Part shown: one piece after another, positions 1 to 9,364 of the stretch
Numbering within the stretch: position 1 is the stretch's first letter
Layout of the letters: each line of letters opens with the position of its first letter
NCBI RefSeq assembly: GCF_000238355.1
Contig: NZ_AHCA01000009.1
Span: 124,001-188,000 of the forward strand
Origin: Pseudoalteromonas haloplanktis ATCC 14393
GTDB lineage: Bacteria; Pseudomonadota; Gammaproteobacteria; Enterobacterales; Alteromonadaceae
Length of the DNA stretch: 64,000 bases
Reading direction: 5' to 3'
Position numbers and translations under genes: made by a program
The notes under the pieces: generated by a model
Databases searched by the model: none
Told to the model about the DNA's origin: nothing
The model's input: the letters and a program-made list of their open reading frames with translations, nothing else

Positions 1-1081
1 TTTAGCCAGTGAAAAATCAGTTACTGGGCAGTTCTTATCGGGTAAACGTAAAATTGAAGTGCCAAGCGTTCGGCATAAAGTTAACGACAAATGGCTAGAG
101 CTATTTGGCGCGACAGGTAATAACCTCAAGAATGTTGATTTAAAAATTCCTTTTGGTTTGATGACTTGTATTACCGGCGTATCTGGCTCTGGTAAATCAA
201 CCCTTATTAACGACACCTTGTTCAAGCTCGCGCATACCGAGTTAAATGGTGCAACCACCGCAGAAGCTGCGCCATATAAAGAAATTAAAGGCCTTGAGCA
301 CTTTGACAAAGTGATCGATATCGATCAAAGCCCAATTGGTCGTACACCGCGTTCAAACCCTGCAACGTATACGGGTATATTTACCGGTATTCGTGAGTTA
401 TTTGCCGGCACTCAAGAGTCACGTTCGCGTGGCTATAAAGTGGGTCGATTTAGTTTTAACGTTAAAGGTGGGCGCTGTGAAGCCTGCCAAGGTGATGGCG
501 TAATTAAAGTAGAAATGCATTTTTTACCGGATGTTTATGTGCCGTGTGATGTCTGTAAAGGCCAACGCTATAACCGCGAGACGTTAGAAGTACAGTACAA
601 AGGCAAAAACATTCATCAAGTGCTAGAGATGACCGTTGAAGACGCACACGACTACTTTGACAAAATCCCAGCGATTGCACGTAAGCTAAAAACCTTGATG
701 GATGTAGGCTTGTCATATATTCGCCTCGGCCAAGCAGCTACCACACTCTCTGGTGGTGAAGCACAGCGAGTTAAACTTGCCCGCGAGCTATCCAAGCGTG
801 ACACTGGCAAAACCTTGTATATTTTGGATGAACCAACCACAGGCTTGCATTTTGCTGACATCGAGCAGTTGTTAGTTGTATTGCATCGCTTACGTGACCA
901 CGGTAATACCATTGTGGTGATTGAGCACAACCTTGATGTGATCAAAACCGCTGATTGGATTGTTGATTTAGGCCCTGAAGGTGGCGCGGGTGGTGGTGAA
1001 ATTCTCATTGCAGGCACGCCGGAAGAAGTGGCTGAATGTGAGCGCTCACATACTGGTCATTACTTAAAGCCGCTTTTATAA
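1..1081 (+). CDS. uvrA: UvrABC excinuclease subunit A (3' part, 5' end outside window)
   Basis: Nucleotide excision repair: UvrA dimers recognise bulky DNA lesions and load UvrB. The frame is open from base 2, so this is the C-terminal part (about 359 residues) of a protein usually near 940. Visible are the second-ABC Walker [10 protein letters not shown] (nt ~176-202), a zinc finger CxxC...CxxC (CEAC at ~478, CDVC at ~547), the ABC signature LSGGEAQ (~755) and Walker [11 protein letters not shown] (~818-850). No frameshift is seen. It ends 12 bases before the next gene, which may be co-transcribed. Identity is secure; the upstream half cannot be judged. Confidence 0.97.
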   Translation, partial: LASEKSVTGQFLSGKRKIEVPSVRHKVNDKWLELFGATGNNLKNVDLKIPFGLMTCITGVSGSGKSTLINDTLFKLAHTELNGATTAEAAPYKEIKGLEHFDKVIDIDQSPIGRTPRSNPATYTGIFTGIRELFAGTQESRSRGYKVGRFSFNVKGGRCEACQGDGVIKVEMHFLPDVYVPCDVCKGQRYNRETLEVQYKGKNIHQVLEMTVEDAHDYFDKIPAIARKLKTLMDVGLSYIRLGQAATTLSGGEAQRVKLARELSKRDTGKTLYILDEPTTGLHFADIEQLLVVLHRLRDHGNTIVVIEHNLDVIKTADWIVDLGPEGGAGGGEILIAGTPEEVAECERSHTGHYLKPLL

Positions 1082-1093
1082 GTTAGGAAAAAT

Positions 1094-2155
1094 GTGCAAC
1101 GGTATCTAAAAATAATCAAATGGCGTGCTAATAAACAGCTCAAGCAACAACACGCAAGTTGGCAAGTGCAAGCAAAGCGTATTTTTAAGCGCGGCCAAGC
1201 TATTTGGTTTAATTTAAGTACCGCACAAAAACTGTATTTACTCGCATTGGCCAGCCTCGTTGTGTTGCAATCAGGTTGGCTTTGCACGGCCTTGAGTATT
1301 ATTGCTTTAATCGTTGAGTTTTGGCCTAAGTTTAATCATCTCTGGCATTCACTTGCCGGTAAAGCACTGATACTAATTTTTTACGCAACGATAGCCAACT
1401 TTGTGCTCGCCAGCGCTAGCGGTATTGTTAACGAAGTCACTATGGTGTCGGCGAGCCAGTTAAATTACACTCATAATTTTGCAACCTTAATTTATTTACC
1501 GCCATGGGCACTGGGGATCACTCTTGCCACATTACTTGCCCTGCAATTACTTTTACCTCTGTATATTCTCGCCCTGTTGTTGATCAAACCTTTTGGTTCT
1601 GATCGCATCAAATTCATCACACAGAGTTATTCACCTTTATTAACAGCTCTACTGCGCTTCGTACTTGCAAGCGTGGTGATCCTAAATATATTTTCGTTTG
1701 TTGATGGTAAGCCCACAACCGAAGTTATTGATGATATAACAATCACCTTTTCTCAAAGTCAGCAATTATCTGCCAAGCCAAAAGCACAACAAGAGCAAGC
1801 GATAGAGCAAATATCAGAAAAAATACAACAACAAACTGAGTCTGAACAAGAAACTGACAAGCAGCCGCTAATCACTCTCGACGCGACTTCAGAAGGCGAT
1901 ACCGATATTTCTAATGCTGTCTATTCTTTCCTTGATACTAAAGGCTATTTTGAACGCAGTAAGCGCCTAATCGCGATCTTTGCTTACAGTTTTGAAGCAA
2001 ATAGCTACTCACGCTGTAAAAAATCCACAAATACCAAAGTTGTCGAATTAAATGATTACGAAATTGTCGAAATAGCCTTAGATAACAGCAAACCCTATGG
2101 CTATAGCTTTACAGTAAAAGCCTGTGACTCCGCAGGAATAAAGGCACCGCAGTAG
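1094..2155 (+). CDS. Unknown polytopic membrane protein
   Basis: Not recognised. The 353-residue product starts at GTG 1094, preceded by a Shine-Dalgarno-like AGGAAA, right after uvrA. A basic N-terminus is followed by four probable membrane helices (about residues 47-75, 90-110, 135-165 and 181-202), a Gln/Glu-rich linker that may form coiled coil (about 215-255), and a soluble C-terminal domain of about 90 residues with two Cys (in SRCKK and KACDS). The tail probably lies on one side of the inner membrane. A bidirectional-looking terminator follows at 2176. The position next to uvrA is not enough to assign a role. Confidence 0.75.
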   Translation: MQRYLKIIKWRANKQLKQQHASWQVQAKRIFKRGQAIWFNLSTAQKLYLLALASLVVLQSGWLCTALSIIALIVEFWPKFNHLWHSLAGKALILIFYATIANFVLASASGIVNEVTMVSASQLNYTHNFATLIYLPPWALGITLATLLALQLLLPLYILALLLIKPFGSDRIKFITQSYSPLLTALLRFVLASVVILNIFSFVDGKPTTEVIDDITITFSQSQQLSAKPKAQQEQAIEQISEKIQQQTESEQETDKQPLITLDATSEGDTDISNAVYSFLDTKGYFERSKRLIAIFAYSFEANSYSRCKKSTNTKVVELNDYEIVEIALDNSKPYGYSFTVKACDSAGIKAPQ

Positions 2156-2175
2156 CTAACTACCAACCCAAAAAG

Positions 2176-2209
2176 TAAAGCCGCGCTTGTTAAATCAAGC
2201 ACGGCTTTA
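2176..2209 (-). terminator. Rho-independent terminator between two convergent genes
   Basis: The stem TAAAGCCG/CGGCTTTA is continued by GCTTG/CAAGC around a short loop. Read on the minus strand it is followed by TTTACTTTTT, so it best serves the winged-helix regulator gene; the plus-strand T-run is weaker. It separates the two convergent genes. Confidence 0.75.
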
Positions 2210-2240
2210 GTTATATCTATATGTGTCAGGCAGCTAAATC

Positions 2241-4436
2241 CTACCAACTGACTAGTTTTATTTGTGTATCTTTCACATCTCGGCGATTGAATAGCAGCTC
2301 ATTATTATCGGTGACATTAAAGGCAAACGACTTGAAATCAACATGCGTTTCTTCAAGTGCGTGGCTGGTTAAATTAAAGCGAGCTACTCGCGAGATACCA
2401 TCACTAATATATAAATACTCGGCATTAATTGCATGAAACGAGGTGCTACGGGCAGCATCAGGAAGCTGCCAACGTGTATCATCCGCAAGTCGGATCAGCT
2501 CATCGTTGGTGACAGCATAACTGCGCCCTTGGTTATCGTTAAGTAATGCATAAGGGGCAATATCATTACGCTTAGCCAATTCACGGGTTAACAAATTAAA
2601 TTGCCATAATTGATAACGTTTATCCTGCTGTTCAATTAGCCATATTAGCTCGTTATTATCTGACCATGCGTAGCTTGCAACTTTTAATCCTTTTAACTCC
2701 GCTATGCTATGCAGCTTTTTCGCTTCAATATCAAAAAAGTTGAGCTGTTCATTAATTTTGAGTAATAAAAACTTGCCATTACTGGCCATTCTTACAAAAC
2801 CAAAATCAGGCGTACCATGCTGTGCGGTGAAATTACTTATTTGCACTTGTTGGTCACCTTGCTCGAGCCAAATTTGACCATTGCCTGAGCGGCTAGAAAT
2901 AAACAATGTGCTGGCTTGCTGTCCACTAAGCAGCGGCAATGCATTGTAGTTATTACCTTCTGATTGGTATAAATAATGCCCTTGCATCTGTAGCGAAAAT
3001 AAATCAGTGACTTTAAATATCGACAGCTGCTGGGTTTGTGCTGGCGAAAAGTAAAAACTATTAGCGGATTGAGCCGCTATATAATAAGCCGACAGGTAAG
3101 GTGATATTTCACGAACCGTATGGCTACCATCAACAACATTAATAGTCGTTAGGCGGTCATACTCTGAAACAAACACACGGTCTTCATTAGGTAGCCAATC
3201 AAATGCAAAGCTAATTCCTTTTGACTGCCCCTGAAAAAAGCGCTTTATCTCTGTCGTCTGTAAGTTGTAAGTAAAAAAGGAAAATGGCTGACCTTGCAAT
3301 GATTGAATATAGCCTATGTATTTACCTGATGATGAAATACGCGGCATCAATACCCCATACAATATGTCAGAGCTTGGAACTAAAGTGGTTTCTTTCTTAG
3401 TGTGAGTGTTATAGCGTAAAAGCCCAGCGCCACCTTGCTTGTCTTTAAATTCACTGAAATATAAGAATGTACCACTTTCATCCAGTTGCGCATAACCGGT
3501 ATAACGTAAGTCGCACTCACGAATAACCCGCCCCGCGGTAGGATTTAAAAAGTCACTAATATCAACCAGTACCATTAAGCATTGCTGCTCAGATAATTTT
3601 GTTGCCTGCAACAATACACTATGCTGCTTAAGCTGCCATGACAAAATAGAGACATTGAAGTCTTGGTAATGCAACTCTATTTCTCGTTGATCGGCGATAC
3701 GCTTAACAAAGGCATGGGGTTGCTGAGTAGTTAAATCAGTATTACTGTAGGCCAAATATTGCTTATCAAAAGAAAGAACTGGTACCGCTTCTGCGCCTAC
3801 ATTCCATGTGCTTGGGATAATTGTTGCGGTTGTTTTTATGATCTCACCTTGCTCAGGTGGATGCTGCTTTGTGTTGTTCATCACCAGCCAACTGACAATT
3901 ACAGTAATCAGCACAAGTAACAACACGCCAGCAACTACGTAAAATTGTTTTGATTTAGTGTAACTTGTCGCTATTACTTGGCTACTAGTACTACTTTCTG
4001 CAAGCACCACATGGGCAATTTCTGAGTCGCTCTTTATATCACTTACATTTGTCGCATTAAGACTTACCTCACGAACATGATCAATAGAGGTCATAGCGTT
4101 CGGCTGATGCTGTGGTTCATTTACAGCTAGTGGCGTGGCAACCACAGTCAAGCTATAACCTTTGCGATAATGAGTTTTTAATAATGGGGCTTTTTCAATA
4201 GGGTGAGAAAGTTGCTTGCGTAGCTCTGAGATTGCACGATTAATCGCATTGTCATCAACAAAACTTTGCTGCCAAACCTGCTCTACTAATTCTTGACGGG
4301 CAATGATCTGCTGAGGCTTACTAATAAAGTGCATTAGTAATTTAACAAGTAACGGATCTAACTCTCGTTCTATATTACCTGCAACAACCACACAACGGTT
4401 TTTAATAAATTGCCAAGGTCCGATTTGATAATTCAT
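2241..4436 (-). CDS. Membrane-anchored OmpR/ToxR-type winged-helix regulator with periplasmic beta-propeller (CadC/TolB-like)
   Basis: One-component transmembrane transcription factor, 731 residues from the ATG at 4436; a longer reading starts at GTG 4475. The ATG is chosen because MNYQIGPWQF is the usual start of this domain. Residues 1-97 form an OmpR/CadC-like winged helix (ARQELVEQVW, NAINRAISELRKQL, YRKGYSL). Residues ~98-163 are a polar linker, ~165-186 one membrane helix, and ~190-731 a periplasmic part with repeated WD/TolB-like blades (for example YLAYSNTDL, YIGYIQS, FLLLKIN). This suggests sensing outside the membrane and DNA binding inside. The ligand and target genes are unknown. 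A perfect 32-bp palindrome lies 59 bp upstream, and a small secreted-protein gene diverges from it. Confidence 0.85.
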   Translation of the reverse strand: MNYQIGPWQFIKNRCVVVAGNIERELDPLLVKLLMHFISKPQQIIARQELVEQVWQQSFVDDNAINRAISELRKQLSHPIEKAPLLKTHYRKGYSLTVVATPLAVNEPQHQPNAMTSIDHVREVSLNATNVSDIKSDSEIAHVVLAESSTSSQVIATSYTKSKQFYVVAGVLLLVLITVIVSWLVMNNTKQHPPEQGEIIKTTATIIPSTWNVGAEAVPVLSFDKQYLAYSNTDLTTQQPHAFVKRIADQREIELHYQDFNVSILSWQLKQHSVLLQATKLSEQQCLMVLVDISDFLNPTAGRVIRECDLRYTGYAQLDESGTFLYFSEFKDKQGGAGLLRYNTHTKKETTLVPSSDILYGVLMPRISSSGKYIGYIQSLQGQPFSFFTYNLQTTEIKRFFQGQSKGISFAFDWLPNEDRVFVSEYDRLTTINVVDGSHTVREISPYLSAYYIAAQSANSFYFSPAQTQQLSIFKVTDLFSLQMQGHYLYQSEGNNYNALPLLSGQQASTLFISSRSGNGQIWLEQGDQQVQISNFTAQHGTPDFGFVRMASNGKFLLLKINEQLNFFDIEAKKLHSIAELKGLKVASYAWSDNNELIWLIEQQDKRYQLWQFNLLTRELAKRNDIAPYALLNDNQGRSYAVTNDELIRLADDTRWQLPDAARSTSFHAINAEYLYISDGISRVARFNLTSHALEETHVDFKSFAFNVTDNNELLFNRRDVKDTQIKLVSW

Positions 4437-4494
4437 AAGGCTTATTTCTTTTTTTGTATCTACTAACCCTAGCACAGGGACGATTATTTATGTA

Positions 4495-4526
4495 GTTAAA
4501 CCTTATATTGCAATATAAGGTTTAAC
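4495..4526. promoter_or_regulatory. Perfect 32-bp palindrome, candidate operator
   Basis: The half-site GTTAAACCTTATATTG is followed directly by its exact reverse complement, with no spacer and no mismatch. It lies in the divergent region between the winged-helix regulator (start 4436) and the small secreted-protein gene (start 4724). There is no T-run, so it does not look like a terminator. It may be the binding site of the adjacent regulator or another dimeric factor. Confidence 0.6.
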
Positions 4527-4723
4527 AATAAGACATTGATTTAAAATAACAATAAATAAAAAACTATTATCAATTAATTGCTCATAACTAGATAAGCGAC
4601 TTTATTAAATTTCAGGGCTATTCTTATCACCGTCAACAGCAAACGGTTCACTGCTAATTTAATCGCAGCCAATATTTGCAGTTAATAGTTAACTTAAAGT
4701 TTAAAAATTAAAAGGGTTCAATC

Positions 4724-4996
4724 ATGAAAAATTTAATCAAAAAAACATTACCAGTATTTTTAATCGCCGCTACTTTTGGTACTTCTTCAGCAATGGCAGC
4801 AGGTAACCCTGAGCTAGTTATGCAACAACTAGGTAGCTTACATATCTCAAAATCTGTAGTACAACAAGCGCAAGCGAAAGAGCAAGCATTCGAAAATGGA
4901 TTAGATACAAAATTAGATGTGAACTTGGAAAAATCAATGGACGAGCTACAAAAACAAATTGATAAAAAGTTAGCTGATAAACTAGACAAAGCCTAG
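4724..4996 (+). CDS. Small secreted (periplasmic) protein, unknown
   Basis: 90-residue protein with a clear Sec signal peptide: MKNLIKK, a hydrophobic core, then a probable cleavage site after SSAMA or AMAA. The mature part is short, polar and helical, rich in Lys, Asp, Gln and Leu, with a likely coiled coil at the C-terminus (EKSMDELQKQ, KKLADKLDKA). A good ribosome site (AAAAGGG) precedes the ATG. I do not recognise a family. It is divergent from the winged-helix regulator gene 287 bp away, so it could be a regulated target, but that is inference only. Confidence 0.7.
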   Translation: MKNLIKKTLPVFLIAATFGTSSAMAAGNPELVMQQLGSLHISKSVVQQAQAKEQAFENGLDTKLDVNLEKSMDELQKQIDKKLADKLDKA

Positions 4997-5029
4997 TGCG
5001 CTATAAAAACGCCGCATACATTGTCTATT

Positions 5030-5191
5030 ATACCAATCGTGTTAAGTTACTGACCATTTATAGCGACAGATAAATGACGTGATAACAAGGCGTAAATTTT
5101 GACATGTAGTTGTTCTACATGAAAAATTTATAACGCAGTTAGCGCTTTATTTAGCTCGCTAGAATGGTTAAATATTTAAGTCGATTGGTAT
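5030..5191. mobile_element. MITE-like dispersed repeat with terminal inverted repeats
   Basis: A 162-bp non-coding unit is bounded by the exact inverted ends ATACCAATCG and CGATTGGTAT. Inside is a second hairpin, CATGTAG-TTGTT-CTACATG (~5103-5122), and no ORF. It resembles short non-autonomous elements that I recall as common in Pseudoalteromonas intergenic regions. No second copy was noticed in this window. Confidence 0.6.
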
Positions 5192-5220
5192 TAGTACAAC
5201 AGCCACACTTTAAAAGTAAA

Positions 5221-5257
5221 AAAACCGCTTTAGAATATTATTCAAAAGCGGTTTTTT
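5221..5257 (-). terminator. Terminator of the trpS transcript
   Basis: Stem AAAACCGCTTT/AAAGCGGTTTT with a 13-base loop, flanked by A and T runs so that it could act on both strands. It lies 17 bp past the trpS stop and closes the minus-strand operon. Confidence 0.85.
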
Positions 5258-5273
5258 GCAAACTAAAGCTAAA

Positions 5274-6278
5274 TTATGGGCGAGGTATGAAGCCTAATGC
5301 CTCGTAAACCGATTTTAAGGTCACCTCAGCGCGTGCACTGGCTTTTTCAGCGCCGGTTCTCATGATGGTATCAAGCATAGTTTGATCTTCACGAATTTCT
5401 TTAAAACGCGCTTGAATTGGTTCAATCATGCTCACCACTGCATCGGCCGTATCTTTTTTCAGATGACCATACATTTTATCTTCGTATTCAGGCACTAACT
5501 CTTCAATTGAACGTTTAGTGGCTACTGACATTAGCGTTAATAAATTTGATACACCTGGTTTTTCAGTACGATCAAAATAAATACGTGCCTGCTCGTCTGA
5601 ATCAGTTACTGCTTTTTTCAGCTTTTTCTCAATCTTTTTCGGCTCATCTAACATCATGATAAAACCATTTGGGTTTTCATCTGATTTAGACATTTTCTTC
5701 AGCGGATCTTGCAAGCTCATTACGCGTGCACCAAACTCAGGAATGTAAGGTTCAGGAATAGTGAACACTTCGCCATAAACGTTATTAAAACGCGTTGCGA
5801 TATCACGAGTAAGCTCTAAGTGTTGCTTTTGGTCATCCCCCACTGGCACTTGTGCCGCTTGATAAAGAAGAATATCTGCCGCTTGCAGTACTGGGTAAGC
5901 AAACAAGCCCACATTGACGTTATTAGTATTCTTGGCTGACTTGTCTTTAAATTGGGTCATGCGGTTCAGCTCACCCATTTGTGCATAACAGTTTAATACC
6001 CAACCTAATTGAGCATGTTCAGGCACTTGTGATTGCACAAATAGTGCAGCTTTTTCAGGGTTAATTCCACACGCTACGTATAAAGCAATACCATCTAACA
6101 CGCGCGCTCTTAACAATTCAGGGTCTTGGCGTACGGTAATGGCGTGTAAATCGGCTAACATAAAGTGACTATCATATTCTTCCTGTAGCTTTACCCACTG
6201 GTTAATAGCACCAACATAGTTGCCTATTGTCATCCCACCGGTTGGCTGCATGCCACTTAACACTACTGGTTTACTCAT
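5274..6278 (-). CDS. trpS: Tryptophan--tRNA ligase
   Basis: Class I aminoacyl-tRNA synthetase charging tRNA-Trp in the cytoplasm. The 334 residues match the usual size. Visible are the N-terminal [13 protein letters not shown] segment (TIGN in place of HIGH, normal for TrpRS), the GDDQKQH substrate loop, and KMSKS near residue 196. The start ATG follows AAAGGAA. It is the last gene of the conserved aroK-aroB-damX-dam-rpe-gph-trpS cluster, 54 bp after gph. Confidence 0.97.
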   Translation of the reverse strand: MSKPVVLSGMQPTGGMTIGNYVGAINQWVKLQEEYDSHFMLADLHAITVRQDPELLRARVLDGIALYVACGINPEKAALFVQSQVPEHAQLGWVLNCYAQMGELNRMTQFKDKSAKNTNNVNVGLFAYPVLQAADILLYQAAQVPVGDDQKQHLELTRDIATRFNNVYGEVFTIPEPYIPEFGARVMSLQDPLKKMSKSDENPNGFIMMLDEPKKIEKKLKKAVTDSDEQARIYFDRTEKPGVSNLLTLMSVATKRSIEELVPEYEDKMYGHLKKDTADAVVSMIEPIQARFKEIREDQTMLDTIMRTGAEKASARAEVTLKSVYEALGFIPRP

Positions 6279-6332
6279 GATGTTCCTTTATATTACTAAA
6301 ATAAAAAATACTAAAATTAAAAATGCAAGCGC

Positions 6333-6998
6333 TTACCTTTGGCTAAGCACAGGTATTATATCTAAGAATGTATCACAGAGGTACTGCGGATTATAATCAC
6401 TGAGGTTTTCACCTTGGTTATAGCCATAACTTAACGCAATTACATCAATATTGGCAGCTTGAGCAGCTAAAATATCACTTTTTGAATCACCTATCATTAT
6501 TGCCTGGCTAACAGCTACATTTAATTGCTGACAAGCAAATAAAAGCGGCTCAGGGGATGGCTTTTTAGCCATGTCGTCACCACAAACTATCACTTCAAAG
6601 TGACTTGTTAATGCGAGTTTATCTAATAGTTTTTCTGTGAAGCATCGCGCTTTATTAGTGATCAACGCTTTTGGTACTCCACGTAATGCCGCAAGGCCAG
6701 TTTCTACGTGTTGATACAACACACTGTATTCACCAACAATTTGTCCATAATGACCGTAAAACAACGTAATTGCTTTGTCAGCAAGTACAGCGTCTAAATG
6801 CTCACTCACTTGCATATCACCACTTAAACCCCGTTTTACCAAAGTTTCAATGCCATTGCCGACCCAGCTTTCCACCAAGCGCTGACTAACAATAGGAAAA
6901 GCCAAGTCAGATAAGGTCAGATTCATAGCGATATATAAGTCATAAACGCTATCAACTAAAGTGCCATCTAAATCAAATAAAGCAACCTCGTACTTCAT
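6333..6998 (-). CDS. gph: Phosphoglycolate phosphatase (HAD family)
   Basis: Removes phosphate from 2-phosphoglycolate, which arises from repair of oxidised DNA ends. The 221-residue HAD hydrolase has motif I DLDGTLVDS (residues 9-17), motif II around ALITNKA, and motif III/IV KPSPEPLLFACQ...IMIGDSKSDILAA. It starts with an ATG that shares its first base with the rpe stop (TAATG), so the two are probably translationally coupled. Gene order rpe-gph-trpS is as in E. coli, which supports the specific name over a generic HAD phosphatase. Confidence 0.93.
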   Translation of the reverse strand: MKYEVALFDLDGTLVDSVYDLYIAMNLTLSDLAFPIVSQRLVESWVGNGIETLVKRGLSGDMQVSEHLDAVLADKAITLFYGHYGQIVGEYSVLYQHVETGLAALRGVPKALITNKARCFTEKLLDKLALTSHFEVIVCGDDMAKKPSPEPLLFACQQLNVAVSQAIMIGDSKSDILAAQAANIDVIALSYGYNQGENLSDYNPQYLCDTFLDIIPVLSQR

Positions 6999-7681
6999 TA
7001 CTTAACACCTTTTAACTGTTCACGCATTTGCTCTATCACTGCTTTATAATTTGGCTGATTAAAGATTGCGGAACCTGCTACAAACATGTCCGCGCCAGCT
7101 TGAGCCGCAGCGGCTATATTGTCGACTTTAATCCCGCCGTCCACCTCCAAGCGTATTGCACGACCTGAGTCATCTATAATTTTTCGCGCTTGACGAAGTT
7201 TCTCCAAAGTATGGGGAATAAAGCTCTGACCACCAAACCCTGGGTTTACCGACATCAGTAAAATCACATCAAGTTTATCAATCACGTGTTCTAAATAGCT
7301 TAAGCTCGTTGCGGGATTAAATACTAAGCCAGCTTGGCAACCATGGTCTTTGATCAACTGTAAAGTACGATCAATATGTTCACTCGCTTCTGGGTGAAAG
7401 GTAATAATTGACGCACCAGCCTCTGCAAATTGCGGAATTAAACTATCAACAGGTTTAACCATTAAATGCACATCAATAGGCGCTGTGATGCCATAATCAC
7501 GTAGCGCTTTGCAGACCATAGGGCCAATTGTTAGATTTGGTACATAGTGATTATCCATGACATCAAAATGCACTACATCTGCACCTGAGTCTAAGACACG
7601 CTCAACATCTTCGCCCAAGCGCGCAAAATCAGCAGATAAAATAGAGGGAGCAATCAGATACTTTTGTAGTGTTTCTAACAT
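6998..7681 (-). CDS. rpe: Ribulose-phosphate 3-epimerase
   Basis: Interconverts ribulose 5-phosphate and xylulose 5-phosphate in the pentose phosphate pathway. TIM barrel of 227 residues from the ATG at 7681, with SD AAGG before it; an in-frame TTG two codons earlier is less likely. Family features are [16 protein letters not shown] at the N-terminus, [17 protein letters not shown] with catalytic His/Asp, the [10 protein letters not shown] loop and VDGGI near the C-terminus. Its stop overlaps the gph start by one base. In E. coli dam is directly upstream; here two small opposite-strand genes lie between. Confidence 0.97.
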   Translation of the reverse strand: MLETLQKYLIAPSILSADFARLGEDVERVLDSGADVVHFDVMDNHYVPNLTIGPMVCKALRDYGITAPIDVHLMVKPVDSLIPQFAEAGASIITFHPEASEHIDRTLQLIKDHGCQAGLVFNPATSLSYLEHVIDKLDVILLMSVNPGFGGQSFIPHTLEKLRQARKIIDDSGRAIRLEVDGGIKVDNIAAAAQAGADMFVAGSAIFNQPNYKAVIEQMREQLKGVK

Positions 7682-8013
7682 AAACAATCCTTAGAGTGTA
7701 TTCATAAATGCAACTAAGCTGATTTATAAAGCCTTGATACGCCTAATGTAACAAATAACCTGAAGGCGGGAAAATAAATCTGCAATATATTGTACGACAT
7801 TCAATAATGAGCGAAACAACCCATAAATTTAAGCTTTAACTCTATTTAATTAAATGCAACGGTTAAATTTCAAGCAACTAAATTTAAACATTATTTTTAC
7901 CTTAAGCGTTTAATTTTATTAAAAATTTATATTTATTAAGGGTAAATTAAGTTTGTTATTTGAGCATTTTTTATGTATGCTCTAATGAGTTACATTATTA
8001 TGGATTTAGTCAA
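7682..8013. other. Intergenic region upstream of rpe and of a small plus-strand gene
   Basis: 332 bp, very AT-rich, especially 7840-7950. It must contain divergent promoters for rpe (minus) and the small gene at 8014 (plus), but no hexamer pair stands out. No hairpin, repeat or RNA gene was seen. Confidence 0.5.
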
Positions 8014-8307
8014 ATGCGTGCTTTTAAAATCGGGATCTTAACTGCGGCTGCTATAACTATCGCTTCTATAAGCTATTTTTCAAAAAGTGATGATGCCTTT
8101 ATGGCAGCAAACGATTGCCAATGTAGCTCTGGACACCTCACTATTAATAATGCTACCCAATGCATGAAAGTCGAACAAGAATCAAGTTGGATGTCATGGC
8201 TCACCGGTGAAAGCCGTAGTGCACAGTTTCATTATTTAGATTTACTTGAGTTACTAACTAGCTCAGATGAACCAAAAAAAGCGCGTTCACTTAGTCCGCG
8301 GTTTTAA
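8014..8307 (+). CDS. Small protein with N-terminal hydrophobic segment, unknown
   Basis: 97 residues from the ATG at 8014; the frame is open upstream to a TTG at 7960, but the ATG gives a clean MRAFKIGILTAAAITIASIS segment, so I prefer it. The N-terminus is a signal peptide or membrane anchor. The short remainder has four Cys, including a CxC (DCQCSSG), and a basic end. No family recognised. It ends 4 bp before the DUF2970 gene, so the two probably form an operon between dam and rpe on the opposite strand. Confidence 0.6.
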   Translation: MRAFKIGILTAAAITIASISYFSKSDDAFMAANDCQCSSGHLTINNATQCMKVEQESSWMSWLTGESRSAQFHYLDLLELLTSSDEPKKARSLSPRF

Positions 8308-8311
8308 TTAA

Positions 8312-8497
8312 ATGCAACAGCTGCTGAGTGCTATGCAAAGCGTTATTGCAGCATTCTTCGGCGTGCAGTCTGAAAACAAACGCCGTTCTGACTTCAAACA
8401 ACACTCGCCACTGAGTATTATCATCATCGCAGTTATATTATTTACTCTTTTTGTTGCCGCTATTTATGGCGTGGTGACTTGGGTGCTAAATACATAG
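8312..8497 (+). CDS. DUF2970 family small membrane protein
   Basis: 61 residues. The N-terminal MQSVIAAFFGVQSENKRRSDF is the characteristic DUF2970 segment, followed by one membrane helix (about residues 35-57, SIIIIAVILFTLFVAAIYGVV). Function is unknown for the family. It overlaps the 3' end of dam on the opposite strand by 38 bp, so the genes converge and their mRNAs would be complementary at the ends. It directly follows the small gene at 8014. Confidence 0.8.
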   Translation: MQQLLSAMQSVIAAFFGVQSENKRRSDFKQHSPLSIIIIAVILFTLFVAAIYGVVTWVLNT

Positions 8498-9311
8498 CCA
8501 TTAACTCATTTACTTTGTTACGCGAGCCACCTTTAGGGCTAATCGTGCGTTTAACTTGAATTTCTGCCAAGCTCGCTTGGCTATAAATTTTGCGAGTCCA
8601 GACCGTATCGTGGTTTGAGATCAATACAGGCGTTTTATTTTCAAATGCAGCCTGCTCTGCTAAATTTGCTAAATTGGCCTGATCATCTAAATTAAAACCA
8701 CCTTTAGCATACGAGGTAAACGAAGCCGTTTTGCTCAAAGGGACATACGGAGGATCACAATAGATCACCGCATTATCTGGAACTAATTTAAATACGTCAT
8801 CATAACCTAAACAAGTAAATGTGGCTTGTTGTGCTTTCTCGGCAAAAATATACATTTCATTTTCTGGAAAGTAAGGACGCTTATACTTACCAAATGGCAC
8901 ATTAAAAATGCCTTTCAAGTTATAACGACATAAGCCATTGTAACCATGGCGATTCATGTATAAAAATAAAATAGCTCGCTCATAAATATCATTACTTTGA
9001 TTAAACTGTACGCGATAATCGTAATACGCGTCAGCTTGATTATTTAAATCAACAAATAACTTTTTAGCGTCACTAATAAATTCATCAGGTGAGTTTTTTA
9101 GTTCGTTATAAAGATTGATTAGATCAGCATTAATATCATTGAGGATGTAATGTTTAAAATCGGTATTTAAAAATACCGAACCAGCGCCAACAAACGGTTC
9201 AACTAAGGTATCAGCATGCTTACTCGCTTCATTTAAGCGCGTGCTAATATCTTCAACTAAGCTGTATTTTCCGCCAGCCCATTTAAGGAAGGCTCTGGTC
9301 TTTTTCTGCAT
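8460..9311 (-). CDS. dam: DNA adenine methylase (GATC-specific)
   Basis: Methylates adenine in GATC; used in mismatch repair strand choice, replication control and gene regulation. 283 residues, close to the E. coli protein. Motifs: FLKWAGGKYSLV (AdoMet-binding motif I) at the N-terminus, VEPFVGAGSVFLN, and catalytic DPPY in YCDPPYVPLS. It lies between damX and rpe as in enterics. Its last 38 bp are shared with the convergent DUF2970 gene. Confidence 0.96.
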   Translation of the reverse strand: MQKKTRAFLKWAGGKYSLVEDISTRLNEASKHADTLVEPFVGAGSVFLNTDFKHYILNDINADLINLYNELKNSPDEFISDAKKLFVDLNNQADAYYDYRVQFNQSNDIYERAILFLYMNRHGYNGLCRYNLKGIFNVPFGKYKRPYFPENEMYIFAEKAQQATFTCLGYDDVFKLVPDNAVIYCDPPYVPLSKTASFTSYAKGGFNLDDQANLANLAEQAAFENKTPVLISNHDTVWTRKIYSQASLAEIQVKRTISPKGGSRNKVNELMAMYLAPKSPRHK

Positions 9312-9364
9312 CGGCTCTTTACTTCAAACTGGTGTGCCGCGATTTTACACTAATCAAAGTAAGT

